Of a stretch of DNA of 7,267 nt, positions 1-5,193 are shown piece after piece; position 1 is the stretch's first letter; each line of letters opens with the position of its first letter. A model generated the notes under the pieces. It was given only the letters and a program-made list of their open reading frames with translations, did not search any database and was not told the origin of the DNA. The stretch is taken from contig DOXE01000332.1 in the NCBI GenBank assembly GCA_003519205.1, positions 1 through 7,267 of the forward strand, given 5' to 3'. Source of the stretch: Chloroflexota bacterium (GTDB lineage Bacteria; Chloroflexota; Anaerolineae; Promineifilales; Promineifilaceae). Made by a program: the position numbers and the translations under genes.

Positions 1-80
1 TTACCTCTACCAAACAAAACAAGGAAAATGTAGGTTTGCGATGCATAACCGGCGGTGTTACTGTTGGCACGGATATCAAC

Positions 81-1271
81 ATGACTTCCATTCCACAAGG
101 TTCAACCTTTATGCGCGACCGTTTTACCTGGTTAGCTTATCTGTTACTGGCCTATTACGCCTATCTGCAGGCTGCTCTTGGCCCTTTAATGCCCTTCTTG
201 AGGGCTGAATTGGATTTAAATTACACCGTTGGCGGATTTCACTTCAGCGCCTTTGCCTTGGGCATGGTGCTGGCCGGCCTGACCGGTGATCGATTCGCCA
301 GCCGGTGGGGACGGACGACCATCTTCTGGGGTGGAGCGATAGGTATGGCCGCCGGGGCAATTGGCTTCGCTCTTGCCCAAAAGGTTGGCTTAACTATCGC
401 TGCCGCATTTTTAATGGGTTTCTTAGGTACCTTGCTGCTGGTCATGATCCAGGCGACCCTCTCTGACCACCATGGCGCTCAGAGGGCCATCGCCCTCACC
501 GAAGCCAACGTCGCCGCCAGTCTCAGTGCCATGCTGGTACCCATCTTCATCGGCCTCTTCCAACGGATCCAAATCGGTTGGCGCTTGGCACTGGTGATTG
601 CCGCTGTGGCATTGGCCTTGATCGCCTGGCGCTTTCACTCCGTCACCATCCCCGAAAAAATATATAGACGACAAGGAACGCTGGAATTGAGCGATCGATT
701 GCCCTTTATTTATTGGATTTATTGGCTGGTTATTGTATTTGGCGTAGCCATTGAATGGTGCTTGGTTTTTTGGGGAGCTGAATATCTGGTCAGTGCAGTT
801 GGTCTGACCAAGACGGTCGCGGCCTTAGCCATGGGTGCTTTCTTCCTGGCCATGGTGGTCGGCCGTTTTAGCGGCAGTCGCTTAACCCATCGATTCCCGA
901 CTGGAAAATTGTTAATTTTAGCCTTGGCTGTCGCCCTGGTTGGTTTCAGTTTTTTCTGGTTCGTTCACCTGGCTCCTCTAAGTTTAATTGGTCTGTTCTT
1001 AGCCGGTCTTGGTGTATCCAATCTGTACCCTTTGACCCTCTCTCTGTGTACCACGGTGGCCCCAGATCAGGCCGATAAGGCCAGCGCCCGCATTACCCTA
1101 GGTACCGGCTCAGCCATTTTTATTGCTCCCTTGGTACTGGGTTGGACGGCCGATCAGCTAGGCATCGCCAATGCCTTCGCCATCGTCGCCATATTGATTT
1201 TTATTGCCCTTGGCGTTACCTTCACTGCCAACCGAATATCTACCCAACAGCAACCAGCCCCTAGCCCTTAG
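81..1271 (+). CDS. Major facilitator superfamily (MFS) transporter
   Basis: This is an inner-membrane secondary transporter of about 396 residues, normal for 12-helix MFS proteins; the substrate cannot be read from the sequence. Hydrophobic segments run the whole length, starting near residue 15. A typical MFS motif A (GLTGDRFASRWGR, about residues 66-78) lies in the loop between helices 2 and 3, and a weaker counterpart (GRFSGSRL, about 262-269) sits at the matching place in the second half. A charged central stretch (about 188-207) separates the halves. The start is uncertain. ATG 81 has a weak GGA seven bases upstream. ATG 111 (386 aa) has AAGG ten bases upstream and starts just before helix 1. 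The frame is open back to a TTG at 36. The C-terminal PAPSP tail and the TAG stop are written by the heptamer repeat. It converges on the M64 peptidase gene. Family is confident, substrate unknown. Confidence 0.9.
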   Translation: MTSIPQGSTFMRDRFTWLAYLLLAYYAYLQAALGPLMPFLRAELDLNYTVGGFHFSAFALGMVLAGLTGDRFASRWGRTTIFWGGAIGMAAGAIGFALAQKVGLTIAAAFLMGFLGTLLLVMIQATLSDHHGAQRAIALTEANVAASLSAMLVPIFIGLFQRIQIGWRLALVIAAVALALIAWRFHSVTIPEKIYRRQGTLELSDRLPFIYWIYWLVIVFGVAIEWCLVFWGAEYLVSAVGLTKTVAALAMGAFFLAMVVGRFSGSRLTHRFPTGKLLILALAVALVGFSFFWFVHLAPLSLIGLFLAGLGVSNLYPLTLSLCTTVAPDQADKASARITLGTGSAIFIAPLVLGWTADQLGIANAFAIVAILIFIALGVTFTANRISTQQQPAPSP

Positions 1272-1310
1272 CCTCCAACCCCTAGCCCCTAGCCCCCAGC
1301 CCCCAACCCC
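1255..1310. repeat. C-rich heptamer tandem repeat (8 units)
   Basis: Eight 7-base units lie head to tail in perfect register: CAGCCCC, TAGCCCT, TAGCCTC, CAACCCC, TAGCCCC, TAGCCCC, CAGCCCC, CAACCCC. A partial CAGT follows. The consensus is YARCCCC. The array covers the last codons and stop of the MFS gene and nearly all of the gap to the convergent peptidase gene. The minus strand carries runs of four to five G separated by two or three bases. Heptameric C-rich repeats of this kind are known from filamentous cyanobacteria and other large bacterial genomes; their role is unknown. Array length probably varies between strains (inference). Confidence 0.9.
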
Positions 1311-1311
1311 C
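1276..1311 (-). other. Potential G-quadruplex just 3' of the M64 gene
   Basis: Read on the minus strand, the array gives G-runs of 5, 5, 5, 4 and 4 separated by TT, CT, CTA and CTA. This satisfies the usual G-quadruplex pattern (four or more G-tracts of at least three, short loops). It begins about five bases after the peptidase stop codon, so it would lie in the 3' untranslated part of that mRNA. It could slow polymerase or stabilise the transcript end in a place with no ordinary terminator; that role is inference. Confidence 0.6.
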
Positions 1312-1316
1312 AGTAT

Positions 1317-2492
1317 TTACATCGTGATCAAATACCAACGATGACGTTGTCGGGACCTCGTTCGAATGGAGGGGGTACGAATACGATCGCTCCCATCCTC
1401 CAGGATACATTCGACCGCCCAAGCTGTTGGGATGGCTTGTCCGGCAATCCGATTGGCTTTGAGCCGGATGGTGAAATCATGATAATCGTTCGTCGTTTGT
1501 TGGCGGCGCCAGCGAACTTGTTCGAGTTTTTTTGTGCGCCAAACTGTTTTAATATCCGCCGTCCGGATGACTTGAGCCTGAAAAGTGATGGGTTGTGCTT
1601 CATCCCATCGAATTGGAGGTTGCGGTAATTGGAATTCGGGATGAAATCCATCGGCGATTTTTGATCGTTTGTAGATAGCCCGGATCCAGCGCTCGCTACA
1701 GATGAGGCAGAAATCATGATTGTGACGCCGCATCAGGCAGCGCCGCTGCGGCCGGTAAACTCCTTTACCCGTGTAAGCCGCTCCCTGGAAAGCTCCGACC
1801 ACCTTGTTATTGGCCTGGACATCCGGGGTTGGTAGCTCGACCCCAGGCGTTAGCCATCGCCACCACTTCGGCCGTTCCAGGTTTGTATCGACATTGGGCC
1901 AGGGGAGGAAGTTTGGTAATGACCAGTTCTCGGCGAAATCAATATCCGGTAAATCTCCAGTGTATTCGTCAATTACCTTGGCTATTGTATGTCCAGCTTC
2001 GTGAATCATGATCCTGGGAAAATCACTGGAATTGCGAGAAGCATACCCGACTGTCATCGAGGCCAACGTCGCTCCACCCCTCCGAGGGGCATTGACGATG
2101 CACAAGATATTATCCCAGGGCGCGCCCGAATCTGTGGCTACCAGCATAACCCATGGATCGGGTCCGATCAGCCGCCTTTCGGCTATGGGCGAGAAGAAGG
2201 TCTTCAGCGCTGTATTTGGTTTTTGGGGTGGCTCAACATGGGGGTCTATGGCTCCAGACTCTTCAGAAACGACGTTGATCCGGTGAAAATTGAAATGATT
2301 GAGATACGTTTTCATAGGTTCGATGCTAGCGAATGCGTCGACTACCTGCTGGGCATCCTCGTTGAACATCCCTTGTTGGCCGGCCGTATAACCATCGCCG
2401 ATGATGGCCACATCTAACCGGTTATCCGGATCCCCGTTATTTACCAGTGTCGTGAACCGTGGCGTTCCCCACTTTATGCCTGGCAAAGTCAT
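1317..2492 (-). CDS. M64-family (IgA peptidase M64-type) zinc metallopeptidase
   Basis: The 391-residue product is a probable metallopeptidase of MEROPS family M64. An N-terminal VAIIGDGYT (about residues 28-36) matches the family's opening motif. The zinc site HEAGHTIAKVIDEY (about 164-177) gives H164, E165 and H168 plus the downstream Asp-Glu-Tyr expected for the third ligand. A CLMR...FCLIC cluster (C252, C262, C265) fits the cysteine motif that follows the catalytic domain in this family. The remainder (about 280-391) looks like a beta-rich C-terminal domain, unusually rich in Arg and Trp. Although the frame runs to an ATG at 2507, I chose ATG 2492 because AGGAGG (2498-2503) sits five bases before it. 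No signal peptide or lipobox is visible, unusual for a family known mainly from exported enzymes. The substrate is unknown; cleavage of IgA should not be assumed. Confidence 0.88.
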   Translation of the reverse strand: MTLPGIKWGTPRFTTLVNNGDPDNRLDVAIIGDGYTAGQQGMFNEDAQQVVDAFASIEPMKTYLNHFNFHRINVVSEESGAIDPHVEPPQKPNTALKTFFSPIAERRLIGPDPWVMLVATDSGAPWDNILCIVNAPRRGGATLASMTVGYASRNSSDFPRIMIHEAGHTIAKVIDEYTGDLPDIDFAENWSLPNFLPWPNVDTNLERPKWWRWLTPGVELPTPDVQANNKVVGAFQGAAYTGKGVYRPQRRCLMRRHNHDFCLICSERWIRAIYKRSKIADGFHPEFQLPQPPIRWDEAQPITFQAQVIRTADIKTVWRTKKLEQVRWRRQQTTNDYHDFTIRLKANRIAGQAIPTAWAVECILEDGSDRIRTPSIRTRSRQRHRWYLITM

Positions 2493-2497
2493 TTTAA

Positions 2498-2503
2498 CCT
2501 CCT
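2498..2503 (-). promoter_or_regulatory. Strong Shine-Dalgarno deciding the M64 start
   Basis: On the minus strand this reads AGGAGG, followed by TTAAA and the ATG at 2492. It would lie inside the coding region if the upstream ATG at 2507 were used, so it argues for the shorter protein. Confidence 0.75.
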
Positions 2504-2558
2504 GCATTTTGAACCTTGAAAAGGATTTTGTGCTAAAAGACCCATATGTTTTTCTCCC

Positions 2559-2564
2559 ATTATA
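2559..2564 (-). promoter_or_regulatory. Probable -10 box of the M64 gene promoter
   Basis: The minus strand reads TATAAT exactly, about 67 bases before the chosen start codon. The -35 is poor. ACCAAT (2582-2587) has the right 17-base spacing but little similarity. GTGACC (2585-2590) shares TGAC with the consensus but lies 20 bases away. Either the promoter is weak or it needs an activator. Confidence 0.45.
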
Positions 2565-2625
2565 GTGTGGTTTTCTGTGATATTGGTCACGCTCGGTTCA
2601 GGTGCCTCAATCACTGTTCATAATG

Positions 2626-2645
2626 AGAATATTCTAACTTGTTAG
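2626..2645. repeat. Two small palindromes in the divergent spacer
   Basis: AGAATATTCT (2626-2635) is a perfect 10-bp palindrome. CTAAC-TT-GTTAG (2634-2638 and 2641-2645) directly overlaps its end. They lie between the divergent peptidase and CxC/CxxC genes, about 75-90 bases before the latter's start. They could be a regulator's binding site, but palindromes this short are common in AT-rich spacers. I see no good promoter for the rightward gene. TATAAG (2665-2670) and CATAAT (2680-2685) are possible -10 boxes without well-placed -35 boxes. Confidence 0.3.
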
Positions 2646-2702
2646 CTAGACTACGCTCGCCTGTTATAAGACACGGTAGCATAATAGGCGAACGACAACA
2701 AA

Positions 2703-2710
2703 GGTGAGGA
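2703..2710 (+). promoter_or_regulatory. Shine-Dalgarno GGTGAGGA of the CxC/CxxC protein gene
   Basis: GGTGAGGA lies eight bases before ATG 2719 and only one base before the competing out-of-frame ATG 2712, so it selects 2719. Confidence 0.65.
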
Positions 2711-2718
2711 AATGACCT

Positions 2719-2979
2719 ATGGAAAGAAAATCATTCTTCATATGTGACTGCGGCAGCACCGCCTTGGCGGTGAGTCACACATGGGTTCATAAAGCTGACA
2801 TGGAGGAAGTCGGTTTCGTGGACGAAAATGGCCGTTATTCCTTTGATGATCCTGCCCAACTGAAAGAAGAAGACTTAGGCCACGAATGGATTGCCTATTG
2901 TGGTGGGTGTGGTAAGGGCGTCACCGTCGAATGGTTGCATGAAGGCCGTGTACGAATCATTCTTGGCGAAGATGAATAA
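2719..2979 (+). CDS. Small hypothetical protein with CxC...CxxC metal-binding pattern
   Basis: I do not recognise the family of this 86-residue acidic protein. It has C9-D-C11 near the N-terminus and C61-G-G-C64-G near the C-terminus, with strand-like sequence around each pair. Such paired cysteine knuckles are what a small zinc ribbon or a structural zinc site would show. Histidines at 20, 24 and 55 are further possible ligands. There is no signal peptide or membrane segment, so it is probably cytoplasmic. The start is well supported: GGTGAGGA (2703-2710) precedes ATG 2719 by eight bases. Another ATG at 2712 is out of frame, almost touches the Shine-Dalgarno and runs into a stop after 11 codons. 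It is divergent from the M64 gene and followed by a degraded region, so its context gives no functional clue. Existence is fairly sure, function unknown. Confidence 0.78.
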   Translation: MERKSFFICDCGSTALAVSHTWVHKADMEEVGFVDENGRYSFDDPAQLKEEDLGHEWIAYCGGCGKGVTVEWLHEGRVRIILGEDE

Positions 2980-3024
2980 GATGCCTTCTGGAAGCGCTGG
3001 AACGATCCAATAAACCTAGTCTGA

Positions 3025-3249
3025 AAATCGAGTCGCGTTGGAAGTAGTGTCGCACGAAATGCTGATTGTAGCTATCAAAATCCCTGGGAAGGATACGAGG
3101 CCATCGCTGACCATATTGGCTTAAATGCCGGTACTTGTTACGTAGACGACTACAAGGTTATCCTCCAGCCTGGCAATTATTACGGCGATTGGATCACGCT
3201 AGAAGTCGTGGGACCATTCAAGGGTGACCCCGGCACCGAATGCTGGTAG
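3025..3249 (+). pseudogene. C-terminal remnant of a DUF427-family protein
   Basis: An open stretch of 74 codons after TGA 3022-3024 has no ATG, GTG or TTG where a protein could reasonably start. Its second half reads YYGDWITLEVVGPFKGDPGT shortly before the stop. From memory this closely matches the conserved end of DUF427 proteins (typically FYGGWIT..VVGPFKG.PGT.GW). The preceding NPWEGYEAIADHI and CYVDD also align with that family. The N-terminal half is missing: the upstream DNA to the previous gene (2980-3024) is too short to encode it. A different frame at 2985-3044 (LEALERSNKPSLKIESRWK, then a stop) looks protein-like but I cannot place it. DUF427 proteins have no firmly established function. 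This is a truncated gene relic rather than a working small gene. Confidence 0.7.
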
Positions 3250-3282
3250 TGATTGGTTTCATCCAAAGACGCAGGGAATCAT

Positions 3283-4071
3283 ATGAAAGTCATCGTAATT
3301 ACTGGTAGTACACGAGGAATTGGATTAGGACTAGCCAATGCTTTTTTGGAAAGGGATTGTGCAGTTTGCATTAGCGGTCGAAATCAGCAAAGTGTCGATA
3401 AGATCGTGAGCTCAATTGCTGAGAATTATCCGTCCCAACCTCTTTTCGGTTTAGCATGTGATGTAACTGACCCTGAGCAAATCCAATCCCTTTGGGATGG
3501 TGTCGTAGAACATTTTGGTCAGGTTGATATTTGGATCAACAATGCCGGCATAGCTAACGAGTTATCCGACTTTCGCGAATTGACGCCAGATACGATAACG
3601 GCCGTCGTAGAAACGAATGTATTGGGCACTTTACATGGTTCTCGGGTAGCTCTGAATGGCCTGATAGCTCAGGGTTTCGGAGCTTTATATAACATGGAAG
3701 GGCATGGCAGTAACGGCCGAAAGCAGGAAGGCCTGACCCTTTATGGAACGACTAAAGCTGCCCTGAAGTACTTTAATGACTGTTTGGTAGATGAAGTTGA
3801 GGGGTCGCCAATCATCGTCGGTTCACTTAGGCCAGGAATGGTTTGGACTGACTTGATAAGCGAGCAGTTTGCTGAAAACCCCGAGGTTTTGGAGCGATCT
3901 AAAGGCGTTCTCAATATCATCATGGATAAGGTGGATACCGTCGCTCCCTGGTTGGCGGATCAGATGCTGGCCAATGACAAAAATGGAACCCGAATCACCT
4001 GGCTTAATCGTCGAAAAATGGCCAGTCGATTCATAATGGCTCCTTTTAGCAAGCGCCAAATCATCGACTAA
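3283..4071 (+). CDS. Short-chain dehydrogenase/reductase (SDR), NYC1/NOL-like catalytic region
   Basis: This is a complete classical SDR of 262 residues, an NAD(P)-dependent oxidoreductase with a Rossmann fold, probably cytoplasmic. The cofactor motif TGSTRGIG covers residues 7-14, CDVTD is at 59-63, and NNAG is at 86-89. The catalytic residues are N112, S143, Y154 and K158 (YGTTK), and a PG at 184-185 begins the usual loop. R15-less spacing and the basic residue in STRG suggest NADP(H), as inference. YNMEG before the catalytic serine and GSNGRK after it resemble chlorophyll b reductase-like SDRs (NYC1/NOL) and their many bacterial relatives; this is recognition, not proof of substrate. ATG 3283 has AGGG six bases upstream and begins just before the first strand. 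The frame runs back to TTG 3253, adding ten residues with no family counterpart. It stands alone between two gene remnants. Confidence 0.9.
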   Translation: MKVIVITGSTRGIGLGLANAFLERDCAVCISGRNQQSVDKIVSSIAENYPSQPLFGLACDVTDPEQIQSLWDGVVEHFGQVDIWINNAGIANELSDFRELTPDTITAVVETNVLGTLHGSRVALNGLIAQGFGALYNMEGHGSNGRKQEGLTLYGTTKAALKYFNDCLVDEVEGSPIIVGSLRPGMVWTDLISEQFAENPEVLERSKGVLNIIMDKVDTVAPWLADQMLANDKNGTRITWLNRRKMASRFIMAPFSKRQIID

Positions 4072-4101
4072 AAATCCTAATTCCCCCAAAATTGTACTCC
4101 A

Positions 4102-4125
4102 AGTGACTGAGGTGTGAGCGTCACT
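4102..4125. repeat. Inverted repeat at the 5' edge of the propeller pseudogene
   Basis: AGTGAC (4102-4107) and GTCACT (4120-4125) are perfect inverted copies around a 12-base loop. CTGAG/CTCAG (4107-4111 and 4124-4128) form a second, overlapping pair. The repeat lies where the open propeller frame begins and about 30 bases after the SDR stop. No U-tract follows, so it is not a normal terminator. It could be a relic of the rearrangement that truncated the gene, or chance. Confidence 0.3.
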
Positions 4126-4724
4126 CAGGTAGGTACGGACCAATCGTTTATGAATTCGGAACTAGCATCCAGCTTGACAACGATGGCTTACCTGGTATTG
4201 CTTACTACGATCACGATGAAACTGCTCTGGCTTATGCCCGCTTTGATGGCAACCAGTGGACAGTTGAGCTCGTTGACCAGAATGGCGATGCCGGCCGTTA
4301 CGCCAATCTGATCTACGACACTGATAACAACCCTCACATTTCCTATTTTGTCTTCAATGGCGAGACCACTGTTGATGTGCGGCATGCCTGGTGGAATGGT
4401 AGCGAATGGCAGATCGAATATGTGGATCGTTTGGAAGACGTTCGCCAGGGGCGTGTCGGCGCCCGGAAGATCACCGCATTAGCTTTGGATTCTGAAGGCA
4501 ATTTGCATATCGCCTATACTGATAGGAGCCGCGTCGTTTATGGCCAGCGGTCTGAAGAGAGTTGGGTGGTCCAAGAATTACCCAAAAACAGTGGTAAAAT
4601 CCTGGGTCAGCTCGTCGAGCTTAAAACTTGATGGTACGGGAACCCGCACTTGGTTTGGTACGAAGTGACGGTATTTGCCCCCACCTTAACTGGAGACATT
4701 ATCTACGCCTCGAGGTTAGGCTAG
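4107..4724 (+). pseudogene. Decayed beta-propeller-type repeat protein, 5'-truncated and frameshifted
   Basis: The frame open from 4107 carries successive units of about 50 residues of the type found in extracellular propeller-like repeat proteins. They begin near 4158 (LDNDGLPGIAYYD), 4302 (YDTDNNPHISYF), 4464 (LDSEGNLHIAYTD) and 4611. Each has an Asx/Gly turn, a hydrophobic HI(S/A)Y-like strand and, in units 1-3, an xxWxVE-like end. There is no usable start codon at the 5' end. A TGA at 4629-4631 breaks the fourth unit, yet the same frame resumes with GNPHLVWYE and ends at TAG 4722. Removing one A in the run before the TGA and adding one G just after restores LDGTGNPHLVWYE, so two compensating single-base changes are likely. 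GTG 4377 opens an 84-codon stretch, but it starts in mid-unit and is not a credible gene. Intact relatives are usually exported; function unknown. Confidence 0.8.
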
Positions 4725-4964
4725 CCATAAAATTGCATGTGATGACATTGTAATCACATTTCTAACAATTGTCCGAAACTATTTAAAATCAATCCTACGC
4801 TAGTGGGGAAAATCGACGTTAAAAACGACCATCAGGAAAAGTCGCGGTTATAGTTGTACATGGTTAACATCCTCTCTGATGCCTGAAATATTTGCGCTTG
4901 CTATCTAAACATAAATAAACCACACATTTCTTTAGCTTAGTTCTTCCTACCTGGGGGCAATTAC

Positions 4965-4996
4965 CCTGATATGGCTCCTGTAAAGTAAATATCAGG
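4965..4996. repeat. 8-bp inverted repeat CCTGATAT...ATATCAGG
   Basis: CCTGATAT (4965-4972) and ATATCAGG (4989-4996) are perfect inverted copies with a 16-base gap, so the half-site centres are 24 bp apart. The right arm ends eight bases before an exact TATAAT (5005-5010), so the pair straddles the place where the -35 box would be. This is a plausible operator for a dimeric regulator. As an RNA hairpin it would be weak and has no T-run, so it is not a terminator. Confidence 0.5.
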
Positions 4997-5004
4997 CAAT
5001 GGGG

Positions 5005-5010
5005 TATAAT
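5005..5010 (+). promoter_or_regulatory. Candidate -10 box (TATAAT), upstream promoter
   Basis: An exact TATAAT lies about 180 bases before the phosphoesterase start. The -35 position (around 4982-4987) does not match the consensus. It falls between the arms of the CCTGATAT inverted repeat, which would suit an activator- or repressor-controlled promoter. Confidence 0.4.
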
Positions 5011-5068
5011 GTCGTTGATAGAGGGTACAGGAGACAGTTTAATTTGATTTGAGGTTCAAACTGGTTAA

Positions 5069-5099
5069 TTGGCATTATGATTTCGCGAAATTTTATAAT
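5069..5099 (+). promoter_or_regulatory. Candidate promoter TTGGCA-N19-TATAAT with palindromic spacer
   Basis: TTGGCA (5069-5074, five of six consensus bases) and an exact TATAAT (5094-5099) are 19 bases apart, longer than the optimal 17. The spacer contains a perfect 12-bp palindrome, ATTTCGCGAAAT (5080-5091). An overstretched spacer holding a palindrome is the hallmark of promoters controlled by MerR-family activators, but no merR-type gene lies in the window and other regulators could bind there. Transcription would start near 5106, about 84 bases before the phosphoesterase start codon. Confidence 0.5.
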
Positions 5100-5103
5100 G
5101 GCC
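5071..5103. repeat. 33-base imperfect palindrome around ATTTCGCGAAAT
   Basis: The central perfect palindrome ATTTCGCGAAAT (5080-5091) is extended by ATTAT (5074-5078) pairing with ATAAT (5095-5099) and by GGC (5071-5073) pairing with GCC (5101-5103). Small bulges lie at G5079, T5092-5094 and G5100. It overlaps the whole candidate promoter. It could be an operator or form a cruciform. Confidence 0.55.
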
Positions 5104-5193
5104 GAATTATGCCGGCGATTTAGCCCCTTTAGAATGCCCACGTATGGCAATGTTCTTGGAAAAAGAAGAATGACCCCAGGTAAGAAACAGTGA
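5077..5193 (+). CDS. Possible 38-codon upstream ORF overlapping the phosphoesterase start
   Basis: A frame from ATG 5077 ends in a TGA at 5191-5193 that overlaps the phosphoesterase GTG start (GTGA, 5190-5193). Internal ATGs at 5098, 5134 and 5170 could give 31, 19 or 7 residues. The encoded peptide is basic toward its end (KRRMTPGKKQ). The four-base overlap is the classic geometry of translational coupling. No ATG has a good Shine-Dalgarno, and I recognise no family. If the 5094-5099 box is the real -10, the 5077 and 5098 starts fall upstream of the transcript and only 5134 or 5170 could be used. The overlap may be chance. Confidence 0.22.
   Translation: MISRNFIMAELCRRFSPFRMPTYGNVLGKRRMTPGKKQ

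Larger units (their letters stand above)
4725..5189. other. 465-base non-coding region before the phosphoesterase gene
   Basis: This AT-rich stretch carries no convincing gene on either strand. A weak hairpin ATGTGAT...ATCACAT (4737-4743 and 4753-4759, nine-base loop) lies 12 bases after the pseudogene stop, without a T-run. Its TGTGA/TCACA halves are 11 bases apart, not the six required for a CRP site. ACAATTGT near 4765 is a small palindrome. The right-hand third holds the promoter candidates, the inverted repeats and a short open frame, listed separately. I see nothing interpretable at about 4775-4960. Confidence 0.55.

Noticed and set aside
36..110. TTG 36 as the start of the MFS transporter
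   Set aside because: It adds a hydrophilic leader not expected before helix 1, uses a rare start, and the ATGs at 81 and 111 are better placed.
1255..1310. CRISPR array or telomere-like element
   Set aside because: Units are seven bases with no spacers, and the array is short and internal to the sequence. It is a simple tandem repeat.
1989..2417. 142-residue open frame on the plus strand inside the M64 gene
   Set aside because: It is antisense to a gene with clear M64 motifs, and its sequence looks like no protein family. It is a shadow frame.
4114..4311. 65-residue open frame starting at GTG 4114 (+)
   Set aside because: Its translation is low-complexity and lies in the wrong frame. The propeller-like repeats are in a different frame across the same bases.
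4377..4631. 84-codon frame from GTG 4377 as an independent gene
   Set aside because: It begins in the middle of a repeat unit, has no Shine-Dalgarno, and the same frame extends upstream with matching repeats. It is part of the pseudogene.
4737..4759. ATGTGAT...ATCACAT as a CRP/FNR-type site
   Set aside because: The TGTGA and TCACA halves are 11 bases apart instead of six, and there is no promoter nearby. At best it is a weak hairpin.
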